Below are positions 54,051-61,040 of a stretch of DNA of 62,187 nt, piece by piece. Position 1 is the first letter of the stretch. Every line of letters begins with the position of its first letter. A model generated the notes under the pieces. The model did not search any database, was not told where the DNA came from, and saw only the letters and a list, made by a program, of their open reading frames with translations. The position numbers and the translations under genes were made by a program. Origin of the DNA: Paracoccaceae bacterium (GTDB lineage: Bacteria > Pseudomonadota > Alphaproteobacteria > Rhodobacterales > Rhodobacteraceae); assembly GCA_029246285.1 (NCBI GenBank), contig JAQWNW010000034.1, forward strand, positions 1-62,187. Direction: 5' to 3'.

Positions 54051-55097
54051 TTATAAACAGTCAACCAAAGTTTTAGCCATCTGTCGTATCAATGTTGGAT
54101 ACAGTTCTTCACCTGGTTCTAATCCATATCCAAGTGGATCAATAACGCTTGCCTTAGCAACACTTCCATCGAGAACGGTGGCAACCAATCCAGGCTTAAA
54201 TTGAGGTTCCGCTAGGACACAATCAATACCCTCTTCCTTAATTCTACCTTGAATTTCAGAAATTCTTACTGGACTTGGCGCTGATGCGTCTCCAAGCGCT
54301 ATTGCTCCGGAAGCCTGAATATCAAAAGTGTGTTCAAAATATTGGTATGCATCGTGAAAGACAACGAACTTAATACCGCGAACTGGATCAAGAAGGGTAT
54401 TTACTTCTGCTATAAGCGATTCAAGCTCTTCTCGAGCTTCAGCAGCATTAGCAAAGTAAATTCCTGCATTTTTCGGATCAGACGCTGAAAGCTGCGCAGC
54501 AATCAAATTCAACCAATTTTTTGCATTGCTCAAAGAAAGCCATGCATGGGGATCATACTTACCATGGGCATGGTCATCGTGGTCGTCATGGTCATCGTGA
54601 TCATCGTGATCATCATGGTCGTCATGGTCATCGTGATCATCGTGATCATCATGGTCGTCATGGTCGTCATGGTCATCGTGATCATCGTGATCATCATGGT
54701 CGTCATGGTCATCGTGATCGTCATGATCATGTTCCTCAAAGAGAACTCCTTCTCTAAATTCCAGTAACTCAGTTTCTTTTTGGTCTAAAAGCTCAATTAT
54801 TTTGGCATCACTTGCTAAAGACCCAAGGGCATTTTTCATCCATGGCGATAATCCATCACCCATCCAGAACACTAAATTGGCATCCTGTAAGGCTTTTGCT
54901 TCTGAGGGCCGCAAATTATACATATGAGGCGAAGCAATCGTTGGAATAATAAGATTAGGTTCACCAACATTCCGCATCACTCTCGAAACCAATGAATGCA
55001 CTGGAGCGATGTCTGTTGCGACGCTTGGCACGTCTGCTATAGCTGTACTTCCTATAAAAAATGTAGCTGCCGATAAAGAAATAAGTTTTCTGGACAT
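54051..55097 (-). CDS. znuA: zinc ABC transporter substrate-binding protein ZnuA
   Basis: 348 residues with a signal peptide (about 1-21). It is the periplasmic zinc receptor of ZnuABC. Zinc-site residues of the family appear in APVHSLVSRV, DPHAWLSL, VVFHDAYQYFEHTF and VIDPLGYGL. Residues 125-175 are a loop of 17 consecutive His-Asp-Asp triplets between EEHD and HAHGKYDPH; normal ZnuA has a shorter His/Asp-rich loop of 10-30 residues. The loop is proposed to gather or regulate zinc. Two Zur-box-like sites lie in its promoter. Confidence 0.95.
   Translation of the reverse strand: MSRKLISLSAATFFIGSTAIADVPSVATDIAPVHSLVSRVMRNVGEPNLIIPTIASPHMYNLRPSEAKALQDANLVFWMGDGLSPWMKNALGSLASDAKIIELLDQKETELLEFREGVLFEEHDHDDHDDHDDHDDHDDHDDHDDHDDHDDHDDHDDHDDHDDHDDHDDHDDHDDHAHGKYDPHAWLSLSNAKNWLNLIAAQLSASDPKNAGIYFANAAEAREELESLIAEVNTLLDPVRGIKFVVFHDAYQYFEHTFDIQASGAIALGDASAPSPVRISEIQGRIKEEGIDCVLAEPQFKPGLVATVLDGSVAKASVIDPLGYGLEPGEELYPTLIRQMAKTLVDCL
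54573..54725 (-). repeat. 9-bp tandem repeat (17 units) encoding His-Asp-Asp triplets
   Basis: Seventeen 9-bp units inside znuA, each coding His-Asp-Asp with synonymous variation. A four-unit order of 36 bp recurs three times (54582-54617, 54618-54653, 54663-54698) with one extra unit at 54654-54662, so the array has grown by copying blocks. Unit loss or gain keeps the frame. Confidence 0.95.
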
Positions 55098-55108
55098 TTA
55101 TTTTTCCT

Positions 55109-55124
55109 ATGTTATAATATTACA
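55109..55124. promoter_or_regulatory. Zur-box-like site 1
   Basis: ATGTTATAATATTACA, with the near-palindromic core GTTATAATATTAC at 55111-55123, lies 14 bases ahead of the znuA start. GTTAT-N8-ATAAC adds a second dyad reaching 55128. The same 16 bases with one change recur at 55143. Confidence 0.75.
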
Positions 55125-55142
55125 TAACACTATTTATGTTGA

Positions 55143-55158
55143 ATGTTATAATATTGCA
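55143..55158. promoter_or_regulatory. Zur-box-like site 2
   Basis: ATGTTATAATATTGCA repeats site 1 with one mismatch, 34 bp away, and ends three bases before the zur ribosome site AGGAGA. Together the two sites can shut both divergent transcripts. Confidence 0.75.
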
Positions 55159-55173
55159 ATAGGAGAAATATAA

Positions 55174-55680
55174 TTGACCAATAAGCTAATCTCGATTGCA
55201 TTTGAAAAGCATAATCACAATGAATGTTTAAAGAAAGCGATGGATTTAGCAGAAGAATACTGTAGTGATCACAGACTTAATTTGACTCCCATCAGACGTA
55301 AAGTGTTAGAAATACTTCTTCAAGAACATAGGGCTATCGGAGCCTATACTATTCTCGAACAACTGCGAAAAGCTGGTTATAGCTCACAGCCACCAGTGGC
55401 ATATCGTGCATTAGATTTTCTCGTGGAGCATAGATTTGCACATAAAATTGAGAGATTGAACGCATTTGTTGCTTGTGCTCTACCAGGTGATAGTCACTGC
55501 GACAACCATTCGCCTGCGTTTATGATATGCCGCCAATGCGATACAGTAGCTGAAACAAGGTCTGTGAGTCCGGACTTTGATATATCCAAAATTGCCCAAT
55601 CAACCGGATTTAAAATTGAACAAACTGTTATTGAAGCTGAAGGTTTGTGCAACTCATGCGCAGAGATTGAAAAATTATGA
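55174..55680 (+). CDS. zur: Fur-family zinc uptake regulator Zur
   Basis: 168 residues, TTG start (55174) with AGGAGA eight bases upstream. The winged-helix DNA-binding part holds NLTPIRRKVLEILLQEHRAIGAYTIL; the metal-binding part has HCDNHSPAFMICRQC and LCNSCAEIEKL, giving two Cys-x2-Cys pairs for the structural zinc site. With zinc it should bind the two sites in the divergent promoter. Its stop overlaps znuC (ATGA), so it is co-translated with the transporter it controls. Confidence 0.92.
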   Translation: MTNKLISIAFEKHNHNECLKKAMDLAEEYCSDHRLNLTPIRRKVLEILLQEHRAIGAYTILEQLRKAGYSSQPPVAYRALDFLVEHRFAHKIERLNAFVACALPGDSHCDNHSPAFMICRQCDTVAETRSVSPDFDISKIAQSTGFKIEQTVIEAEGLCNSCAEIEKL

Positions 55681-56405
55681 GCTTGATTACAGTTGAAAAC
55701 CTAAGTGTAAAATATGGTACAAATTTTGTATTAAAAAAAATTAACCTAGAAATAAACTCTGGTGAAATTGTCACAATTGTTGGCCCTAATGGTTCAGGAA
55801 AAACGAGCTTGTTAAAAGCAATTATTGGTGCAGTGCAGCCCGCTGAAGGAAATATTGACTTAAAATCAAAGTTAAAAATCGGATACATACCTCAGCGCTT
55901 AAATTTTGATAAAACCCTGCCAATCACTGTTGAACGATTTATGAGACTTACCGAAAAAGTTGATAAAAACACTTACATGTCTGCTCTTAAAACTGCTGGC
56001 GTGCCTGAAACCTCAAAAAGTCAAATGTCTAGCCTGTCAGGTGGTCAATTCCAACGTGTTCTTCTAGCACGCGCATTACTCGGATCTCCAGAAATTTTAA
56101 TTTTGGATGAAGCAACCCAAGGGCTAGATCAACCTGGATCCGCAGCTTTTTACCGCCAGATAGAACAAGTAAGACAAAATACGGCATGTGCAGTACTAAT
56201 GATTAGTCACGATTTACATGTCGTAATGAGTGCATCCGATAGAGTCATATGTTTAAATGGTCATGTTTGTTGTGAAGGAACACCTTCAGCAGTAGTATCA
56301 GCACCTGAATATCAGGAACTCTTTGGAGCTGGTACAGAGGGTGCATTGGCACTATATCGTCATGATCATGACCACGTCCATGAACATGTTAATCCTTCTG
56401 AATAG
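55677..56405 (+). CDS. znuC: zinc ABC transporter ATP-binding protein ZnuC
   Basis: 242 residues. Walker A GPNGSGKTS is at 36-44, the signature LSGGQFQRV near 122, Walker B ILILDEATQGLD near 140, and the H-loop MISHDLH near 178. The tail HDHDHVHEH (about 229-237) is His-rich and may bind zinc. It powers import through ZnuB. It overlaps zur by 4 bp. Confidence 0.95.
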   Translation: MSLITVENLSVKYGTNFVLKKINLEINSGEIVTIVGPNGSGKTSLLKAIIGAVQPAEGNIDLKSKLKIGYIPQRLNFDKTLPITVERFMRLTEKVDKNTYMSALKTAGVPETSKSQMSSLSGGQFQRVLLARALLGSPEILILDEATQGLDQPGSAAFYRQIEQVRQNTACAVLMISHDLHVVMSASDRVICLNGHVCCEGTPSAVVSAPEYQELFGAGTEGALALYRHDHDHVHEHVNPSE

Positions 56406-56416
56406 GTAATAAAATT

Positions 56417-57208
56417 ATGCTGGATGATTTTATGACGCGTGCAACTTTGGCTGGTATTGGAGTCGCTTTAACTTCAGCGCCACTTGGATGTTTCGTTGTA
56501 TGGCGAAGAATGGCGTATTTTGGAGAAGCCACCGCCCACGCTGCTATGTTAGGTGTAGCTATATCGCTTGCTTTGCAAGTTTCTATTTTTGGCGGTGCGC
56601 TTTTGGTAGCGTTAATTATGAGTGCTGTAGTTACCCAGCTATCTGGGCGTAATTATGCGACAGACACACTTTTAGGCGTGTTCGCCCACTCAGCTTTAGC
56701 TGTAGGTTTAGTCATTGTTTCCCTTCTCTCTGGCGTTCGCCTTGACTTAATGGCTTATCTCTTTGGTGATATCCTAGCTGTTTCTCGTGAGGACCTCACC
56801 ATCATTTGGGGTGGTGTAGCGCTGATTTTTGCTCTTATCGCTTGGCGATGGACTCCTCTTTTAATTACAACATTAAATGAAGAGCTAGCTTATGCAAAAG
56901 GTCTGAATCCAAGACGTGAACAACTTATTCTAACTTTGTCATTAGCAATCACTATCGCCATTTCAATTAAAGTTGTTGGAATCTTATTGATTGCGGCAAT
57001 GCTGATTATACCTGCTGCAGCTGCACGCAATTTTGCAAAAACACCTGAAGCGATGGTTGTTATCACTGCTATTATTGGAGTTTGCTCTGCTATTGCTGGT
57101 CTTAGAGGGGCATATATTTTTGATACTCCAGCCGGGCCATCAATTGTGTGTGTTACATTAGTTTTCTTTATAGCACTAAGTTTCGCAAAAATGCTCGCAA
57201 AAAAATAA
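56417..57208 (+). CDS. znuB: zinc ABC transporter permease ZnuB
   Basis: 263 residues, a multi-helix inner-membrane protein of the ABC-3 family. It begins with FMTRATLAGIGVALTSAPLGCFVVWRRMAYFGEATAHAAM and contains the MKVVGILLIAAMLIIPAAAARNF-like core (about 190-212). It forms the channel of ZnuABC. It starts 11 bp after znuC and ends close to the convergent cysQ. Confidence 0.94.
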   Translation: MLDDFMTRATLAGIGVALTSAPLGCFVVWRRMAYFGEATAHAAMLGVAISLALQVSIFGGALLVALIMSAVVTQLSGRNYATDTLLGVFAHSALAVGLVIVSLLSGVRLDLMAYLFGDILAVSREDLTIIWGGVALIFALIAWRWTPLLITTLNEELAYAKGLNPRREQLILTLSLAITIAISIKVVGILLIAAMLIIPAAAARNFAKTPEAMVVITAIIGVCSAIAGLRGAYIFDTPAGPSIVCVTLVFFIALSFAKMLAKK

Positions 57209-57226
57209 AACATACCTTAACACTTT

Positions 57227-57991
57227 TTATGAAAATCCTCCCCAGGCGATAAAAGGACCATTAAAGTAGTCTGGCTTACCATAAACAAATTTAGCTTTAT
57301 CAATTTTGGTCATTTTTCCACCTGCCGCTCTTAAAATAGCGTCACCTGCCGCTGTATCCCACTCCATAGTGGGACCAAAACGCGGGTATACATCAGCTTC
57401 GCCTGCTGCAATCAAACAAAATTTTAGAGAAGAGCCAATTGAAATTGTATTATTTATTCCACGATCAGCTAACCAGTTATCTGTCAATCCATCTCTATGA
57501 GAGGCGCTCGCTACAGCGACAATATTTTCCAATTTGGGGTTTCTGACAGATAATGAGTTCTCATTAGATTTTGATTTTTCGAAAGCACCTTCCCCATTGA
57601 TCCCAACAAAAAGTCTATCCAATGCAGGCGCATATACTATTCCCAAAATTGGAATTTCATTTTCTATCAATGCTATATTAACTGTAAAGCTTCCTTTACC
57701 ATCTCGCTTTGTAAACTCTTTGGTACCATCTAAAGGGTCCACTAAAAAGAATGTTTTGGGCGCATCCAGCGAATGACTTGTGCTATTTTCTTCTGATATT
57801 ACAGGAATATCTGGAGCAATTTTTGCTAGTGCAGTTAAGATAATTTTCTCAGCGGCTAGATCAGCTTCGGTAACCGGGGAACCATCTCTTTTTAAATCAA
57901 CCTCAGGATCACTAGAATAAATCTCCATAATTTTTGCCCCTGCTTTAAGGGCTACTGGCTCCAACAATTTTGCTAGTTCATTTAGGCTCAT
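57227..57991 (-). CDS. cysQ: 3'(2'),5'-bisphosphate nucleotidase CysQ
   Basis: 254 residues of the inositol-monophosphatase fold. Metal motifs are VISEENS (Glu), VDPLDGTKEFTKRDG (Asp-x-x-Asp-Gly) and EWDTAAGDAILRAAGG near the C-terminus. It removes the 3'-phosphate from PAP, a by-product of sulfate assimilation. The Lys-rich start (MSLNELAKLLEPVALKAG) is typical. It is convergent with znuB. Confidence 0.92.
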   Translation of the reverse strand: MSLNELAKLLEPVALKAGAKIMEIYSSDPEVDLKRDGSPVTEADLAAEKIILTALAKIAPDIPVISEENSTSHSLDAPKTFFLVDPLDGTKEFTKRDGKGSFTVNIALIENEIPILGIVYAPALDRLFVGINGEGAFEKSKSNENSLSVRNPKLENIVAVASASHRDGLTDNWLADRGINNTISIGSSLKFCLIAAGEADVYPRFGPTMEWDTAAGDAILRAAGGKMTKIDKAKFVYGKPDYFNGPFIAWGGFS

Positions 57992-58074
57992 TTTTAACCA
58001 TCATATTATCTTTTAAAAAACATTATCAACCATTTGCTAAACTAAATATTTTAAGAAAAAAACCTTAAAAAATA

Positions 58075-58710
58075 CTAACTGTGTTTTCGTGTTTTTCCCA
58101 TTGGCATTTCAGAAATTCTCTTCATTTCAGAAGTCTCAAAAAGAGCTGAGTTATTTAAGAAATCTAGCATCATGTCTGTAGCATCTCCACCCCAAAACAA
58201 TTCATCCTCCACAACAAAAGTAGGTACCCCAAAAACTCCATCTTTGATGGCATTTTCTGTATTCTGTTTAAGTTTTTCTTTAACATTAATATTATTTATA
58301 GCCTCTTCAGGATTTTTAATATTTAACTCTTGCGCCATCATGCCTAAACCTTCTTCAGAGTCAGGCTGAATACCCTTTCCATAAATGACATTATAAATCA
58401 CTTGAACATCTTCAATTTTACTTCCTGCAGCAATGCAAAGTCTGAGTGAAGATAACGGATTATATGGATGACTGGGTGGCATTTTGAAGGGCACCCCAAG
58501 GGAGTCTGCTTTCCATTGAAAAAAACGGTATACAAACTTTCTTTTTGGAGAAATCTCAGCTGGCCCCAACTGACCCCAGTGAGCTAGTAATCCTCCAAAA
58601 ACAACAGGAATTGGTTTTAGCTTTATATTTTTTGGCAAATGAGAAAACTGAGCCATTTGTAAGTAGGCAAAAGGGGATATGAAATCAAAATACCATTTAA
58701 TCTCGGTCAT
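58075..58710 (-). CDS. DsbA-family 2-hydroxychromene-2-carboxylate isomerase-like protein
   Basis: 211 residues from the ATG at 58710, chosen because AGGGA lies eight bases ahead and TEIKWYFDFISPFAYLQMAQ is the family start; the frame is open for 13 codons further. Thioredoxin-like fold with SPFAYLQ replacing the redox Cys motif, plus GVFGVPTFVVEDELFWGGDATDMMLDFL. HCCA isomerases use glutathione in aromatic breakdown, though many members have unknown roles. Divergent from the GST gene. Confidence 0.84.
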   Translation of the reverse strand: MTEIKWYFDFISPFAYLQMAQFSHLPKNIKLKPIPVVFGGLLAHWGQLGPAEISPKRKFVYRFFQWKADSLGVPFKMPPSHPYNPLSSLRLCIAAGSKIEDVQVIYNVIYGKGIQPDSEEGLGMMAQELNIKNPEEAINNINVKEKLKQNTENAIKDGVFGVPTFVVEDELFWGGDATDMMLDFLNNSALFETSEMKRISEMPMGKTRKHS

Positions 58711-58806
58711 AAAATCATTCCCTGCATTTTGAAAGTTGATCATTTTCATAAATATGTCATGTTAACTGAAATTATATCTAAATTATTTCAAAGAGAGTCA
58801 AACTAA

Positions 58807-59469
58807 ATGATAGACCTATATACATCCCCCACGCCAAATGGATGGAAAGCTGCAATGGCTCTAGAAGAACTCTCACTTGATTACACAGTTAAAAATATAG
58901 ATTTAGCAGCAGGCGACCAACATAAACAAAATTTCCTAAAAATGAATCCAAATGGACGTATTCCAGTCATAGTAGATCACGAAGAAGATGGATTAGTTAT
59001 TTTCGATTCAAATGCAATACTGTTTTATTTGGCAGAAAAAACTGGAAAATTGTTACCCCCGGAAGGCATAGAGCGACAAGAAGTAATGCAATGGTTGATG
59101 TTTCAAGCTAGTGGTATTGGGCCAATGCAAGGCCAAGCAGTAGCCTTTGAAAGATATTTTCCCAAAGATGTACCAGATGCAAGGGCACGATATCACAATG
59201 AAACACGCCGATTATATGAGGTGTTAAATACTCGATTAACTGCGCGCACCTGGTTGGCAAAGGACTTTTCAATTGCTGATATTTCAAACTGGTCCTGGAT
59301 ACGTAGTCACCGTTGGGCTCGTGTTCCCACAGATGGTTTAAAAGAACTTGAACGTTGGATGGAACAAATGCGCGCCCGACCTGCTTGCGATCGTGGATTA
59401 AATATACCACCGTCACCAGGGCGTGCTGATGCAGTTAAGTCTTTTGGTAGCGCAATGACAACAACATGA
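58807..59469 (+). CDS. glutathione S-transferase family protein
   Basis: 220 residues. The thioredoxin-like N-terminal domain has SPTPNGWKAAMALEELSLDY, the cis-Pro motif GRIPVIVDH, and SNAILFYLAEKTGKLLPP; the helical C-terminal domain follows. TPNGWK is the N-terminal motif of the Ure2p-like/Nu class (YfcG, YghU), where glutathione disulfide reduction is seen. Its stop overlaps the VOC gene start by 4 bp. Confidence 0.9.
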   Translation: MIDLYTSPTPNGWKAAMALEELSLDYTVKNIDLAAGDQHKQNFLKMNPNGRIPVIVDHEEDGLVIFDSNAILFYLAEKTGKLLPPEGIERQEVMQWLMFQASGIGPMQGQAVAFERYFPKDVPDARARYHNETRRLYEVLNTRLTARTWLAKDFSIADISNWSWIRSHRWARVPTDGLKELERWMEQMRARPACDRGLNIPPSPGRADAVKSFGSAMTTT

Positions 59470-59969
59470 CGGAAGATATCAACAATATTGAAATAAATGG
59501 AATGGCCCATGTTATCCTAACTGTCAGCCAATTTGATAAAGCCAGCCATTTCTATAAAGGTATTTTACCAAAATTTGGGATGACATTAGTTCATGATGGG
59601 GAAGATTTTTGTTATCACGTAGGCGCTCGAACCGCAATTGGGATAAGAAAATGTGACCCAGAATTTTCAGGTGAACGCTTCAAACAATATCGCGTTGGGT
59701 TACATCACCTTTGCTTGAGGGCAAGATCAAAAAATGATGTTGATAAAACGGCCAAACTTGCTTCCAGTTTGGGGGCTAAGATTATTAGAGGTCCGGAAGA
59801 GCGAGACTGGGCGCCTGGCTATTATTATGTGTTGTTTGAAGATCCTGATGGCATTCGGTTAGAAGTAAACTTCATACCTGGCGCTGGTTTACTAAAACAG
59901 GGTGAAAGCTTCGGCAGTGGTGAAGATTATGTTAGAGTAGATGGTAAGGACAAAACTTCTAACACTTAA
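59466..59969 (+). CDS. VOC/glyoxalase-superfamily protein
   Basis: 167 residues. Two beta-alpha-beta3 units are seen, with INGMAHVILTVSQFDKASHFYKGILPKFGM opening the first and VGLHHLCLRARS, YYYVLFEDPDGIRLEVNF closing the second; His and Glu at these places are metal ligands in the superfamily. Glutathione-dependent bond cleavage or isomerisation is possible because of the coupled GST gene. Substrate unknown. Confidence 0.83.
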   Translation: MTEDINNIEINGMAHVILTVSQFDKASHFYKGILPKFGMTLVHDGEDFCYHVGARTAIGIRKCDPEFSGERFKQYRVGLHHLCLRARSKNDVDKTAKLASSLGAKIIRGPEERDWAPGYYYVLFEDPDGIRLEVNFIPGAGLLKQGESFGSGEDYVRVDGKDKTSNT

Positions 59970-60006
59970 ATATCAAAAAATGGATACTCAGATTGGAAAT
60001 TAATAA

Positions 60007-61011
60007 TTGGATGAAAAAGACACAACAAACGACAACTTACCTCCGATTCACGTAGAATCTGAATGGTCTGATCTTAAAGAATGCGTTTATGGATCTCCAG
60101 ACAATTGGGTTTTACCTCTAATTTATAACGATGCAAAATTAAGAGCCCAAGGTGAATTTGGAAAATTTTGGTTAAAGAATGCTGGACGTGATATGAAAGA
60201 AGCATCTCCAGAACTATTTAATGAGCTTAGTAATCAGACGAGCGGTGCAATCAATTTCTTAGAATCTAGTGGAGTTCGTGTACATATAGCTGGGACGATA
60301 AGTTCAGCTAACCGGAAGTTTCCTAGAGGTGAAGATCACGGGGTTTCTACGCCCTGGATGAGAGATCCCTTTGTAACTATTGGCTCAAATGTCATCGAGC
60401 TTTCACCCCGTAGCCTTTTTCACAGGCGCCAACGCTTTGCTATCCGAGCAATACTTGCAAAAACCATGGACCGAGGCGCAAAATACTTTGCACAACCAGA
60501 TGGTGGGGCTGACGAAGATCTTGATGGTATGGGTTGGGGATACCTTGAGGGTGGTGACATTTTTGTTTTAGGAAAAAATATCTTGGTGGGCCACTCGGGT
60601 GGATGTAGTAATCCTGAAGGAGCCAGATGGCTTCAACACGTTTTGGGACCGGATTATTTAGTCCAGACAGTTGCTATTGATCCAATCTTTCCACATTTAG
60701 ATTGTGTTATGATGACACCTCGTGAAGGAGTGGTTTTTGCTTCTATCGAAGCCCTTCCTGAAGGATTACCCAAATTTATGAAAGATTGGGATTTATTCGA
60801 AATACCCAAAGCACTTGCTAAATCGCACATGAGCTGCAACAACCTCGTATTAAACGATCAAACAGTAGTAGTGCCGGCGGAATCAGAGTTGGACTTCATA
60901 GCTAAGGGATTAAAAGATCGGAAATTCGAAGTTGTTCGTTTGCCTTATCGAGTTCCTTGTATGGTAGGAGGGTCATTCCGATGCGCCCATCAACCATTAA
61001 TTCGGATTTGA
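60007..61011 (+). CDS. amidinotransferase-fold enzyme
   Basis: 334 residues, TTG start (60007) with GGAAA seven bases upstream. The amidinotransferase/arginine deiminase superfamily triad is visible: Asp120 in PWMRDPF, His230 in FPHLDC and nucleophile Cys326 in GGSFRCAHQPL. LEGGD (about 180-184) is also conserved. These enzymes transfer or hydrolyse an amidino group from arginine or methylated arginine. The size is near that of glycine amidinotransferase or a guanidino-compound hydrolase. The acceptor is unknown. Confidence 0.85.
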   Translation: MDEKDTTNDNLPPIHVESEWSDLKECVYGSPDNWVLPLIYNDAKLRAQGEFGKFWLKNAGRDMKEASPELFNELSNQTSGAINFLESSGVRVHIAGTISSANRKFPRGEDHGVSTPWMRDPFVTIGSNVIELSPRSLFHRRQRFAIRAILAKTMDRGAKYFAQPDGGADEDLDGMGWGYLEGGDIFVLGKNILVGHSGGCSNPEGARWLQHVLGPDYLVQTVAIDPIFPHLDCVMMTPREGVVFASIEALPEGLPKFMKDWDLFEIPKALAKSHMSCNNLVLNDQTVVVPAESELDFIAKGLKDRKFEVVRLPYRVPCMVGGSFRCAHQPLIRI

Positions 61012-61040
61012 AAATTTAATTTAAATGCCAAAATAATTAT

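Noticed and set aside
54573-54725. CRISPR-like array
   Set aside because: Units are 9 bp, contiguous and in frame in a gene, without spacers.
54521-54767. Open frames on both strands through the znuA repeat (His/Arg-rich, Met/Thr-rich and Val/Ile-rich)
   Set aside because: They are by-products of a 9-bp repeat that has no stop in any frame; only the znuA frame has signal peptide, zinc-site motifs and flanking homology.
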